NCBI RefSeq assembly: GCF_004348825.1
Contig: NZ_SMJU01000009.1
Coordinates: forward strand, 62,001-126,000
Source: Arundinibacter roseus
GTDB taxonomy: Bacteria; Bacteroidota; Bacteroidia; Cytophagales; Spirosomataceae
Direction of reading: 5' to 3'
Length of the DNA: 64,000 bases
Below are positions 55,001 through 64,000 of the stretch, in pieces. Each line of letters starts with the position of its first letter. The stretch's first letter is position 1. The position numbers and the translations under genes are program-made. The notes beneath the pieces were generated by a model. The model searched no databases. It saw only the letters and a list, made by a program, of their open reading frames with translations, and was not told the origin of the DNA.

Positions 55001-56200
55001 TTACAGTCGTTCCAACACTCGTTCTGACACCGTTTGTCCAATTGAAAGTGAGGACGTAGCTGCCGGAGAAGGCGCATTGACTACGTTAATCGTTTGTGAA
55101 TTTTCCAATATCGCAAAGTCATCCAACAGCCCGCCGTCGTAGTCACAGGCCTGCGCCCGCACACCCGCACCACCCGGCACGAGGTCCGCTTCCTGAATTT
55201 CCGGAATGAGTTCCTGCAACGCTTTCGTAAAAGCCGCCTTGGAGAAAGATCGGTACATTTCGCCCAGGCCGGTGCGCCAGTATTTGGCCGCGACCTTCCG
55301 AAACCCCGGCCATGCGAGGGTTTCCCCGAGTTCTTTAAAGTCAACATCCAGCTTGCCATAGCCTTCGCGCCGAAACGCCAGCACGGCATTGGGGCCGGCT
55401 TCTACACCGCCTTCCATCATGCGTGTAAAGTGGACACCAAGAAATGGAAAATTAGGATCGGGTACGGGGTAAATAAGATTTTTTACCAGATGTTGCTTTT
55501 CAGGTTTTAGTTTAAAATACTCGCCTCTAAACGGAATGATTCGAACATTTACTTTATTTTCCTGCGTCAATTGCGCCACCTTATCTGAGTAAAGACCTGC
55601 ACAATTGACAAGTATTTTGGTGTTAAAAACTGAGCCTTTTTCTGTATGCACCAGGCTTCGCCCCTGCTCGGTTGATACGTTAATTACTTTTTCCGACAAG
55701 TGAATTTCTCCACCTAAGGTCTGAATTTTTTCAGCATATTTTTCTGAAACTGCTTTATAGTCAATAATGCCGGTATAAGGAACCCAAATGCCTTCCAGGC
55801 CCTTCACGTGAGGTTCAATCTCTTTCATCTCACCAGCCGTAATCTTTCGATTTTTGACTAATCCGTTTTGCATACCACGCTCAAACAGGCCGTGTAAAAC
55901 AGGTACCTGTTCCGGCTGTGTGGCAACTACGATTTTCCCGCACAGATCGTAATCTATTCCTTCTTTATCACAAAAATCAATCAGCATCTGATACCCTCTG
56001 ATGCAATTGACGGCTTTCAAACTTCCGGGTTTGTAGTACAGTCCCGAGTGAATTACGCCACTATTGTGCCCGGTTTGGTGAGCAGCCACCTGCGATTCCT
56101 TTTCAAGAACGGCCAGTTTGAGAGAGGGACGCTGCTCCTTGAGACGCAGCGCTGTGGCCAGGCCTACAATGCCGCCGCCGATAATTACGATGTCATACAT
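55001..56200 (-). CDS. lhgO: L-2-hydroxyglutarate oxidase
   Basis: FAD-dependent oxidase converting L-2-hydroxyglutarate to 2-oxoglutarate, a metabolite-repair enzyme. 399 residues. The FAD motif IGGGIVGLATALRL is at the N-terminus; HNSGVIHSGLYYKPGSLKA, FRGEYFKLKPE and PNFPFLGVHFTRMMEGGVEAGPNAV follow the family. 36 bp downstream of anmK, probably cotranscribed. Confidence 0.93.
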   Translation of the reverse strand: MYDIVIIGGGIVGLATALRLKEQRPSLKLAVLEKESQVAAHQTGHNSGVIHSGLYYKPGSLKAVNCIRGYQMLIDFCDKEGIDYDLCGKIVVATQPEQVPVLHGLFERGMQNGLVKNRKITAGEMKEIEPHVKGLEGIWVPYTGIIDYKAVSEKYAEKIQTLGGEIHLSEKVINVSTEQGRSLVHTEKGSVFNTKILVNCAGLYSDKVAQLTQENKVNVRIIPFRGEYFKLKPEKQHLVKNLIYPVPDPNFPFLGVHFTRMMEGGVEAGPNAVLAFRREGYGKLDVDFKELGETLAWPGFRKVAAKYWRTGLGEMYRSFSKAAFTKALQELIPEIQEADLVPGGAGVRAQACDYDGGLLDDFAILENSQTINVVNAPSPAATSSLSIGQTVSERVLERL

Positions 56201-56236
56201 GCGAAAAAGGAAACTTTGTAAAAATGAGTGGCAAAA

Positions 56237-57436
56237 TTACTCGGGAAAAGAGATTTTTCCCATTGAAACAGAAGGTACTCCTGCACGATTTCCAAAATTA
56301 ACTTTCCCACCTGCCACAGTCTCATTTGCCAAAACCGCAAATAATACCGCCTCTTTGGCATCGCCGGAAACCCCTAATTCATCTATTTTACAAATTTGAA
56401 AAGACGTCGGCAATTGCTCACGGATGCCCTGCATCAAAACAGGATTGTGCGCCCCGCCTCCACTTACATAAAGGGTGTGCGGCTCGCTGATGTGAGTAGC
56501 CCGACGAATAGCAGCCACAATGGTGTCCGCACTAAACCGGGCAAGTGTTGCCAACAGATCATTGGCGCTCAGGGAATGGGCATCGCTCTTTTCCTGAGCC
56601 ACCGCAACAAAGGTTTGATTAAAAACTTCGGGGCCCGTAGTTTTTGGGAAGGGTGCGTCAAAAAATGGGTGATCTTTCAAAGCCCGAAGCAACCCGGGAT
56701 GACAAGTTCCGGCGGTGGCATAGGCTCCGTCCGAATCATACGGTTCATTGAAATATTTTTGTGTAAAAGCATCCAAAAGCGTATTGCCAGGACCTGTATC
56801 CGTTGTAAACACAGCGTCTGCCTCGGCTGATGCGGGCAAGTACGTAAAATTGGCAATGCCTCCCATGTTTAGCAAAATCCGATTTTCTCCTTTTTTTGTA
56901 AATAAAAGATAGTCGCCATACACAGCCAATGGCGCGCCTTCTCCGCCGGCAGCTATGTGCCTTTGACGAAAATCGCTTAGTGTAATAATTCCCGTTGTAA
57001 CAGCTACGTGGTCTCCATCCCCAATTTGCAGCGTGGCGTTCGGATAATCAGGCAGTTGATGCTGTGCCCTAGGTGCGTGGTAGACCGTTTGGCCATGACT
57101 TGCCACCAGATCAACCGCTGCCGGTTCGACTCCCCATTGACTCAGGCATTGCCTGACGAGCCGCCCGTGATAGGTACCGATGTAGGGATTTAAGAGGCAC
57201 AATTGCTGAAAGTCAATATGGCGTTTGGCAAAAATAGCCCGTATTTCCTGCTTAAAGGATTCAGCATAGGGCACTGTGGCGAAATGCTCCACTCGTAGTG
57301 ATGTATCCAACCCGCTGCCCGAGACCCGACATAAAGCCACATCCAGGCCGTCCAGCGAAGTGCCAGACATTAGACCGATGATGCGGCGCTCGGGCCGTTG
57401 TGCTAACGTATATAATTTTTTCAGCTGTTCGTTCAT
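56237..57436 (-). CDS. anmK: anhydro-N-acetylmuramic acid kinase
   Basis: Recycles 1,6-anhydroMurNAc released from peptidoglycan by phosphorylation and ring opening. 399 residues. GLMSGTSLDGLDVALC, ASHGQTVYHAP, GGIANFTYLP, TDTGPGNTLLDAF and the C-terminal VSGGGAHNPVLM are signatures. No MurQ etherase gene is next to it. Confidence 0.95.
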   Translation of the reverse strand: MNEQLKKLYTLAQRPERRIIGLMSGTSLDGLDVALCRVSGSGLDTSLRVEHFATVPYAESFKQEIRAIFAKRHIDFQQLCLLNPYIGTYHGRLVRQCLSQWGVEPAAVDLVASHGQTVYHAPRAQHQLPDYPNATLQIGDGDHVAVTTGIITLSDFRQRHIAAGGEGAPLAVYGDYLLFTKKGENRILLNMGGIANFTYLPASAEADAVFTTDTGPGNTLLDAFTQKYFNEPYDSDGAYATAGTCHPGLLRALKDHPFFDAPFPKTTGPEVFNQTFVAVAQEKSDAHSLSANDLLATLARFSADTIVAAIRRATHISEPHTLYVSGGGAHNPVLMQGIREQLPTSFQICKIDELGVSGDAKEAVLFAVLANETVAGGKVNFGNRAGVPSVSMGKISFPE

Positions 57437-57517
57437 GCTTTTATATTCAGGAAAGACTTCCTTACATACTTTGTGTCCAGATAAACTATTTTATTCTATA
57501 ATTTCAAAAACGATACA

Positions 57518-58687
57518 CTACTCTTCCTCGGGCTCGCTGCGTTTGGCCAATTCAGCATCAACCAGAAAGGCTCCTTTTGTTACGAGCGAAACTCCGGCCA
57601 AAGGTACGGACGTACTGACTTCAATGTTCCCGGTTTCGGAAGTTCCCCCAATTTTAACCGGTATGCGACGAAAGGTCAGATTTTCTTCCTGAATATATAC
57701 ATAACCGGTCGCTCCTTTTCGCACAACAGCCTCGGTCGGCACGGTAAGTACCATTCGATTCCCGGTTTCAATAAAGGCATTCACATAGCCCCCGGGCACC
57801 AACTGAGCCTCCTGTTTTTCGTCACGTACATGGGCATGTATGTTCAGCATGCGCGTATTTCCTTCCAGCATTTTACCTACCAAATATACCGACGCATCCA
57901 CTGATTCACCCTGAGGCTGCACAATTCTGACTCTTTGACCTTCCTTAATAAACGGAGCATCCTGTTCAAAAACTGTCAATTCTACGTGCATGTGTGATTT
58001 GTCTATTACTTCCAGCAACACCTCGCCGGGCGTAGTTTCTTTACCCAGGTTAATGGTGGCAACCGTTATGTACCCATTGACCGGAGAGACGATTCGGGCG
58101 GCGGGCACAATCCCGTTTTTAAGTAAGGTTTCACCCGAAAGACCCAGGATCCGAAGCTTCGCTTCCAGCGACTGCACCTGCGCTTTTGTGGAGGCATAGT
58201 TGGCTTGTGCCTGCTCCAATTGTTTCCGTGCGCCTACGTTTTCATTCGTCAGTGTACGTTGTCTTTCCAGTTCTTTTTCAAGATAAATCAACTGACTGGT
58301 ATTTTGTAGAAAATCCTGTTGCAACTGAATAAACTCGAAGCTTTCCAGAGTAGCCAGGAGCTCTCCTTTACGGACCCGCTGACCCGGCAGTGCCTTTACG
58401 TACCGAATTTTGCCACCAATCGGCAGGCTTATAGTAGCCCGGTTTTCGGGGGGCAAATCTACACGCCCGTTGGCCTTCACTTCGGTCCGTACGGATTCAC
58501 TTTTAGCGGAGCCAATTTCAATTCCGATTGATTTGTACTGCGCATCTGTAAGCGTAATTTTATCAACCGAAACACTATCTGCAACCGCTTCTTCAGAAAT
58601 GGGTTCGTTGGTGGTTTGGCAGGAAAAAAGCAGAAAATATAGTAGCGTACCGGCGGCGGCATGTATTGATTTTGATAAAATATTCAT
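57518..58687 (-). CDS. RND efflux periplasmic adaptor lipoprotein (CusB/CzcB family)
   Basis: 389 residues. Signal peptide with lipobox (LLYFLLFSC). Order: beta segment (EVKANGRVDLPPENRATIS), lipoyl-like half (GKIRYVKALPGQRVRKGELLATLES), alpha-helical hairpin about residues 110-170, second lipoyl half (VNGYITVATINLGKETTPGEVLLEV) and a beta-barrel. Links the inner-membrane pump to the outer-membrane channel. 56 bp after the pump gene. Confidence 0.92.
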   Translation of the reverse strand: MNILSKSIHAAAGTLLYFLLFSCQTTNEPISEEAVADSVSVDKITLTDAQYKSIGIEIGSAKSESVRTEVKANGRVDLPPENRATISLPIGGKIRYVKALPGQRVRKGELLATLESFEFIQLQQDFLQNTSQLIYLEKELERQRTLTNENVGARKQLEQAQANYASTKAQVQSLEAKLRILGLSGETLLKNGIVPAARIVSPVNGYITVATINLGKETTPGEVLLEVIDKSHMHVELTVFEQDAPFIKEGQRVRIVQPQGESVDASVYLVGKMLEGNTRMLNIHAHVRDEKQEAQLVPGGYVNAFIETGNRMVLTVPTEAVVRKGATGYVYIQEENLTFRRIPVKIGGTSETGNIEVSTSVPLAGVSLVTKGAFLVDAELAKRSEPEEE

Positions 58688-58743
58688 AGTTTTTTTGTTA
58701 AAAGGAGATGATTTCTTTGCCTCTTCTTTGTGTCAAAGCAGTA

Positions 58744-61700
58744 CTAATTCTCGCCTGCCAGTTCTTCCATCCGGATCAGACTTTGGTCAAATTCGAGTAC
58801 CTGTTGCAGATATTCTTCCCGTAACTGATAGGCTTGTTGCAAAGCAGCAAAAAAAGCTACGTAATCAACTTCGCCATTAGAATAAGCAGATAGAGCGGTA
58901 CTTTGAATAAGATCTGCTTGTGGAAGAGCGTAGGTTTCGTAGTAGTCCAGCGTAGTCGCTAAGCTTTGTTGACGCGCCCTGACGAGTTCCATTTCTGTAC
59001 CTAGCTGTCGCGAACTAAGGCGCAGCTCAGTTTCGGTGATTTGTTCCTGAATCCGGGCGGCTTCAATACGGGCATTGAACGCTTTGGTAAACAGAGGCAC
59101 CGACATGCCTACCTGCAAAGCACTAAATCCATATTTCTTTTCGATGGACTGATTCACGAGCCCCACCCGCCATTCGGGAAGCTTGTTTCGCTGTTCAATT
59201 CTGGTCTGAATCTGACTGGTAAGTACCTGCTGTCGGAGAATATTCAGCCAGGGATTTGTTTCACTGACCAATGCCGGAAACAATGCCAACGGAAGCGGTC
59301 GTTTCAACGCTATGAGCGTATCAATCCGTACATTTTCGTCGGTTTGTAATAATAGGCGCAAAGCGGCATAATGCATGTCCTGCTCGCGCACGACTGCCCG
59401 AATCCGCTGACTAAGATGTTGGTAGCGGCTTTGAGCCGTAACGGTTTCGAGCCGGTTGGTTTCTCCCGTTTGAAACCGAATTTCGGCGGCTCGTGCTGCC
59501 TCCCGAAACTGCTCGCTTTGCTGCCGCAACAGCCCCAGCAGGTTGTGGTCGTACAAGAGCTGATAGTACGTTCTTTTGACTTCATTGGCCAGCTGAATCG
59601 TTTGAATAGACACTTCATACTGCGCCCGCTGAACCCCACCTTCGAGTAATTCGCGCTGTGCTTTGTATACACCAGGTGCTGAAAAGGACTGAACCGCCGT
59701 CAACGTATAATCAATAGGGCGTGCCTGCGTTTGTCCATACTGAAAATCAACAGCCGTTTTGGGTAGATCAAAGGCCGTGGGCAGCAACGCCTGCTGTTCC
59801 CGAACGCCTAGTTGCCTGGCTTTTATACCTAAATTCTGCGAAGTAGCTTCTTCAATTGCATCACTCAGCGACACCACCCGCTGAGCCTGAGTCTCAGGAG
59901 CAGATAGAAAAAAACTAATCAGCAAGGCAACTACTACCTGAGAGCTTTGTCCGCCTTTATTTTTTTTATTGGTAAATTTCTTCACCACACTATACAACAC
60001 CGGCAGCACAACGAGCGTCAGAAGAGTAGCAGTTATCAATCCTCCAATAACGACCGTAGCTAAGGGCCGCTGCACTTCGGCACCGGCAGAGCGCGACAAA
60101 GCCATGGGTAGAAAACCTAGTGACGCCACCGAAGCAGTCATGAGCACCGGACGAAACCGTGCCTGAACTCCCTGCATGATCCGGTCGTAGAGGCTACTTT
60201 TTCCTTCTTTTTCTAACTGTTCAAAATAGCTTACAAGAACGATTCCGTTCAGAACTGCCACGCCAAACAGGGCAATAAATCCGACACCTGCCGAAATACT
60301 GAACGGCATGTCGCGCAGCCAAAGGGCCCAGATTCCGCCGATGGCCGAGAGTGGTACCGCCGTAAAAATGATGAGCGCTTCCGTTAATGAACCAAACGTA
60401 AAATACAACAGAGCAAAAATCAAGAGCAAGGCCAGCGGTACGGCAATGAGTAACCGTTGTTGGGCCTGTTGCAGATTCTCGAAGGCTCCGCCGTAGCTGT
60501 AATAGTAGCCTGCGGGTAGAATAACGCCTTTTTCTAATTTGCTTTGAATATCATTTACTACGCTTTCTACATCCCGGTTCAGGACGTTTATACCAATGGT
60601 AATTCGTCTTTTGGTGTTGTCACGAGAGATTTGTGCGGGTGCTTCTTCGTAGCTGATGTCGGCCACCTGACCGAGTGGAATCGTTCCGCCATCTTTGAGC
60701 GGAATGTACAGGTTACGAATATCGCTCAGGTCGGTGCGGTGCAGACTATCCATGCGAACCACGAGGTCAAATCGTCTTTCACCTTCAAAAACTACCCCGG
60801 CGGTTTCTCCGGCAAAAGAGGTTCGGATCAATTGGTTAATCTCCGCCACATCAAGTCCATACTGCGCGAGACGCTCGCGATGATAGGTTGCTTTAATTTG
60901 GGGTAAACCTACAATCGGCTCAACCCGGCAGCTCGCCACACCCGCAATCGGGCCTATGAGGGCGGCACATTCGGTGGCATGTTCAAAGAGAACGTTCAGG
61001 TCATCGCCATAGATTTTTACAACTACATCGGAGCGTGCACCCGTAATCATTTCATTGAATCGCATCTGAATCGGTTGGGTAAATTCGGCCATTGACCCCG
61101 GCACTTCCCGTTGCAGCACTTCATTCATTTTTTCGGAAAGTTCTTCACGGGTATCGGCTGAGGTCCAGTCGGCGCGCTCTTTCAGATTAATCATCTGATC
61201 GGTCATTTCTACGGGCATAGGGTCGGTAGGGATTTCGGAAGCACCGATTCGGCCTACAACCTGCCTGATTTCGGGGAAATTTTTGAGCAGGGCTCGTTCT
61301 GCTTTGAGCGAGGCCTCAATGGTTTCGGTCAGAGACGTACCTGTGGGCATTCGGAAATCGATTGCTATGTCGCCTTCGTCAAGCTGCGGGATAAATTCGC
61401 CCCCGAGCGTACCAAACAGCCAGCCACTTACCAACAACATGACCAAAGCCAGGCCAATGACCAACCGCTGCGCTTTTAAGGCCCTTTTGATAACGGGTTC
61501 ATAAAAAGAGTACAGTTTTTTGACCAGACGATCCGAGAAATTTTCCTTGTTGTTTATTTTCTTTTTCAGAAATAAGGCCGAAGCCACCGGCACGTACGTA
61601 AGCGATAAAATGAGCGCACCAACAATGGCAAAGCTAACCGCAAGGGCCATGGGCTGAAACATTTTGCCTTCAATGCCGGAAAGTGATAGGATTGGAATAT

Positions 61701-63081
61701 ACACAATCAGAATAATGACCTGTCCAAATACCGCTGATTTCAGAATTCGGGACGCCTGACTGAACACCGTCTCATCCATCTGTTTTTGGGTCAGGCGGTC
61801 GCCGGTTTGCCAGTTGCCGTGAAGAAAATGCAGCACGGCCTCCACCACAATTACCGACCCATCAACTACCAGGCCGAAGTCAATAGCGCCCAAACTCATG
61901 AGGTTGGCAGATACGCCGAAGAGCTTCATCATGGCAAACGTAAACAGCATTGCCAGCGGAATCACCGAGGCGACGATCAACCCGGCCCGCCAGTTGCCCA
62001 GCAAAAGCACCAGCACAAACACCACAATCAGCCCGCCTTCGAGCAGGTTGTTACGCACGGTCCGAATGGCCCGGTCGATGAGTTGGGTCCGGTCAATGAA
62101 AGGCTCAATGCGTACACCTTCGGGCAGCGATTTCTGAATTCGTGCGACCCGCTCCTTTACGGCTTTCACGGTTCTTTCGGCATCCGCTCCTTTGAGCATC
62201 AGCACCACAGCTCCGACGGCCTCGCTTTCGCCGTTGCGCGTCATTGCTCCGTAGCGAACGGCTGCACCAAACCGGACAGTAGCCAGGCTACGAATGAGCA
62301 CGGGGACACCATTTTCATTTTTAACCGCTATGTTTTCAATATCTTCCAGCGTTTTCACGGTTCCTTCTCCCCGAATAAAATACGCCTGCTTATCTTTCTC
62401 AAGATAGCTTCCGCCCGTATTTCCATTATTGGACTGCACAGCCTCAAACACTTCGCCAATGGTAAGGCCCGCTGCCCGAAGGCGCTCGGGATCAATACTT
62501 ACTTCGTACTGTTTGACAAACCCGCCAAAACTACTTACCTCTACTACTCCGGGAATCCCTGTAAGCTGACGTTTAACGATCCAATCCTGCATGCTGCGCA
62601 GCTCTGTCAGGTCGTAGCGTGTTTCGTAGCCCGGCTGCGGCACAAGCGTATACTGATAAATTTCTCCCAAACCCGTAGTAATAGGTGCCAGGTAAGGCAC
62701 GCCAAATTCGGTGGGAATATCCTGTGCCGCCTGACTGATTTGTTCGCCTACTAATTGACGGGCCTTTAGAATATCAAGTTGATCGTCAAAAACAACCGTA
62801 ATGACTGACAAGCCCAGCCGCGAAACCGAGCGGATTTCGGTTACGCCCTGCACATTTCCCAGGCTGAGTTCTATGGGCGTGGTAATGTACTGCTCTACTT
62901 CCTGCGCAGCCAGCGCCGGCGATTGCGTCAGTACGACCACCTGATTGGAGGTAATGTCGGGTACTGCATCGATGGGTAGTTTTGAGAGCGCATATACGCC
63001 CCAACCCACCAGGCCCACTACAAATAGCCCAATGATGAGTTTGTTCCGAATACTAAATCGGATGATGGATTCAAATGACAT
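58744..63081 (-). CDS. heavy-metal RND efflux pump fused to a TolC-like outer-membrane channel
   Basis: 1,445 residues from the ATG at 63081 (MSFESIIRFSIRNKLI); a longer frame adds 46 unrelated residues. Residues 1 to about 1,035 are a CusA/CzcA-type proton-driven pump with the fourth-helix motif DFGLVVDGSVIVVEAVLHF, closer to divalent-cation CzcA pumps than to copper/silver CusA. About residues 1,048-1,066 form a signal-peptide-like stretch (VVVALLISFFLSAPETQA), then about 380 residues of TolC-type helices. Together with the adaptor it makes a complete tripartite system. Confidence 0.93.
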   Translation of the reverse strand: MSFESIIRFSIRNKLIIGLFVVGLVGWGVYALSKLPIDAVPDITSNQVVVLTQSPALAAQEVEQYITTPIELSLGNVQGVTEIRSVSRLGLSVITVVFDDQLDILKARQLVGEQISQAAQDIPTEFGVPYLAPITTGLGEIYQYTLVPQPGYETRYDLTELRSMQDWIVKRQLTGIPGVVEVSSFGGFVKQYEVSIDPERLRAAGLTIGEVFEAVQSNNGNTGGSYLEKDKQAYFIRGEGTVKTLEDIENIAVKNENGVPVLIRSLATVRFGAAVRYGAMTRNGESEAVGAVVLMLKGADAERTVKAVKERVARIQKSLPEGVRIEPFIDRTQLIDRAIRTVRNNLLEGGLIVVFVLVLLLGNWRAGLIVASVIPLAMLFTFAMMKLFGVSANLMSLGAIDFGLVVDGSVIVVEAVLHFLHGNWQTGDRLTQKQMDETVFSQASRILKSAVFGQVIILIVYIPILSLSGIEGKMFQPMALAVSFAIVGALILSLTYVPVASALFLKKKINNKENFSDRLVKKLYSFYEPVIKRALKAQRLVIGLALVMLLVSGWLFGTLGGEFIPQLDEGDIAIDFRMPTGTSLTETIEASLKAERALLKNFPEIRQVVGRIGASEIPTDPMPVEMTDQMINLKERADWTSADTREELSEKMNEVLQREVPGSMAEFTQPIQMRFNEMITGARSDVVVKIYGDDLNVLFEHATECAALIGPIAGVASCRVEPIVGLPQIKATYHRERLAQYGLDVAEINQLIRTSFAGETAGVVFEGERRFDLVVRMDSLHRTDLSDIRNLYIPLKDGGTIPLGQVADISYEEAPAQISRDNTKRRITIGINVLNRDVESVVNDIQSKLEKGVILPAGYYYSYGGAFENLQQAQQRLLIAVPLALLLIFALLYFTFGSLTEALIIFTAVPLSAIGGIWALWLRDMPFSISAGVGFIALFGVAVLNGIVLVSYFEQLEKEGKSSLYDRIMQGVQARFRPVLMTASVASLGFLPMALSRSAGAEVQRPLATVVIGGLITATLLTLVVLPVLYSVVKKFTNKKNKGGQSSQVVVALLISFFLSAPETQAQRVVSLSDAIEEATSQNLGIKARQLGVREQQALLPTAFDLPKTAVDFQYGQTQARPIDYTLTAVQSFSAPGVYKAQRELLEGGVQRAQYEVSIQTIQLANEVKRTYYQLLYDHNLLGLLRQQSEQFREAARAAEIRFQTGETNRLETVTAQSRYQHLSQRIRAVVREQDMHYAALRLLLQTDENVRIDTLIALKRPLPLALFPALVSETNPWLNILRQQVLTSQIQTRIEQRNKLPEWRVGLVNQSIEKKYGFSALQVGMSVPLFTKAFNARIEAARIQEQITETELRLSSRQLGTEMELVRARQQSLATTLDYYETYALPQADLIQSTALSAYSNGEVDYVAFFAALQQAYQLREEYLQQVLEFDQSLIRMEELAGEN

Positions 63082-63339
63082 AAGGAAAGGAGATTGCTCC
63101 CAACCAAACTGACGCAGGCAAATGCCGGGTTTCGTTTGGTTTGGAATAAAAATTCTGGTTAAAAAAGGGGTAGGTTTCTTTTTCTGAAATCGTCGCTTCC
63201 TGTTATCGCTTTTACGCAATTACCACCAATGTTCTGTGAACAACATACTAACGAGACTTCCACAGGAGTCCAGAGGATAGTGTCCGGGGGCAAAGACCGG
63301 AGTTTTTTTAGAAAACTGGAATTGACAAAAAAAGAAACC

Positions 63340-63738
63340 TTACAAACGCACAGGGCTCTTGGGAGGATTGAGCAGCAAGGCCAGAAATTGAAAGGAATAA
63401 AGGTTATTCCAGAAGTAGTTTTTTAACCCGGGAAGCAACTGTGCTTTGGGGGCGTTTAATTGAAGTTTAAAAAAAGTTGGTACAAACAAAGCTACTGTAA
63501 CCTGCAATTGCAGCGAAGGCAAAGCCGTGTGGTCTTCGGTGCCTACATGCTTGGAGCCTGCGGCGTAATGCATTTGCAGGAAAGTCAGAAAGCTGATTTG
63601 CCCTTTGCTTTTTTGGGCATGAGCCTCAAAATGCCTGACCAAATCCGGAAGTTTGGCTAGTTCGCTCCATCCCCCTCCGGGCAAAAAACTGCCGATGAGT
63701 AGATTAAAGCTAAGTACATAAACCAGCAAACGCTTCAT
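63340..63738 (-). CDS. 132-residue secreted or anchored protein upstream of the metal pump
   Basis: Hydrophobic N-terminus (RLLVYVLSFNLLIGSF), then SELAKLPDLVRHFEAHAQ, FLQMHYAAGSKHVGTEDHTALPS with several histidines and acidic residues, and a hydrophobic helix-forming C-terminal half. It lies 258 bp ahead of the pump start on the same strand. I do not recognise a characterised family; the His/Asp pattern suggests metal sensing or delivery. A TAATTTTG at 63783-63790 is a possible -7 element without a good -33. Confidence 0.65.
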   Translation of the reverse strand: MKRLLVYVLSFNLLIGSFLPGGGWSELAKLPDLVRHFEAHAQKSKGQISFLTFLQMHYAAGSKHVGTEDHTALPSLQLQVTVALFVPTFFKLQLNAPKAQLLPGLKNYFWNNLYSFQFLALLLNPPKSPVRL

Positions 63739-63917
63739 ACTAGTTGGTCAGGCATTCTATTCCTGATTCAGGTTGTGTAGCTCAAAATTACGCAATTTCT
63801 CAACCTGCGTCCCGGCCTGAGAGAAATTTAGAATTAGTATAGTTAGAGTTTTATGGTTAAGTCATTGTATGCCTGTGTTAGTCTGCGTTTACAGCATTTT
63901 TCACAGGGCATCAACAT

Positions 63918-64000
63918 TTAAAAAACCTTGCGGTAAAGCTCCTTATTTTCAACAGGTTGTGGTTCGAGGGGCACTTCCATAATTTCGAATACATTTTTCT
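63918..64000 (-). CDS. C-terminal end of a further gene (partial)
   Basis: A minus-strand frame entering from the right edge encodes KNVFEIMEVPLEPQPVENKE and then LYRKVF before a TAA at 63918. The charged, non-repetitive composition looks like real protein, but only 27 codons are inside the window, so the identity is unknown. Confidence 0.4.
   Translation of the reverse strand, partial: KNVFEIMEVPLEPQPVENKELYRKVF

Noticed and set aside
61786-62754. 322-codon open frame on the plus strand
   Set aside because: It is antisense to the pump domain of the RND gene, which has clear family motifs; the antisense translation has no recognisable features.
63082-63219. 46-residue N-terminal extension of the RND pump
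   Set aside because: Strongly basic, non-homologous, and the family N-terminus begins at the ATG at 63081.

Overview
The window is a 64 kb chromosomal segment from a member of the Bacteroidota, most likely order Cytophagales. The evidence is the set of Bacteroidota-type proteins (alternative complex III joined to an aa3-type oxidase, RND pump fused to a TolC-like protein, DUF3078 protein), the near absence of purine-rich Shine-Dalgarno sites, and several promoters that match the Bacteroidota consensus TTG-N18-21-TAnnTTTG. Genus cannot be fixed from the sequence alone. Almost everything is on the minus strand, so transcription mostly runs from high to low coordinates. No insertion sequence, prophage, CRISPR array, rRNA or replication origin was seen.

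Layout, left to right: (1) 1-11.99 kb, translation and transcription core. Read in transcription order it is tRNA-Tyr, tRNA-Gly, tRNA-Thr, a damaged second tRNA-Thr, tuf, terminator, then tRNA-Trp, secE, nusG, rplK, rplA, rplJ, rplL, rpoB and rpoC, which leaves the window. (2) 12.0-14.6 kb, an ECF sigma factor, a one-span membrane protein resembling an anti-sigma factor, and an outer-membrane protein. (3) murI on the plus strand. (4) 15.6-32.2 kb, one colinear run of 17 genes for respiration: actABCDEF, ctaC, ctaD, ctaA, ctaB, two subunit-III proteins, subunit IV, a SCO-like protein, a DUF420 assembly factor and a small CxxC membrane protein, with one good promoter in front and one terminator behind. 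(5) 32.4-38.9 kb, tRNA-Cys, rpsA, an HNH nuclease, smpB, a secreted NTF2-like protein, accD with a radical SAM gene, and an AlkD-like gene. (6) 39.0-47.9 kb, the distal half of the division and cell wall cluster (murD-ftsW-murG-murC-ftsQ-ftsA-ftsZ). (7) 48.0-51.0 kb, a tight five-gene run: ECF sigma factor, 61-residue protein, MscS-type channel, DUF3078 protein, mscL. (8) 51.0-54.0 kb, rplM-rpsI-rpsB and tsf. (9) 54.2-64 kb, a polysaccharide deacetylase, lhgO, anmK and a heavy-metal efflux operon.

The most unusual features are a tandem, 5'-truncated tRNA-Thr copy whose T arm is extended by two 16-nt inserts that are near inverted repeats (11485-11572); a promoter whose -33 element lies inside the tuf terminator stem; the sigma factor/mechanosensitive channel operon; and an RND pump fused in frame to an outer-membrane channel that still carries a signal-peptide-like segment at the junction.
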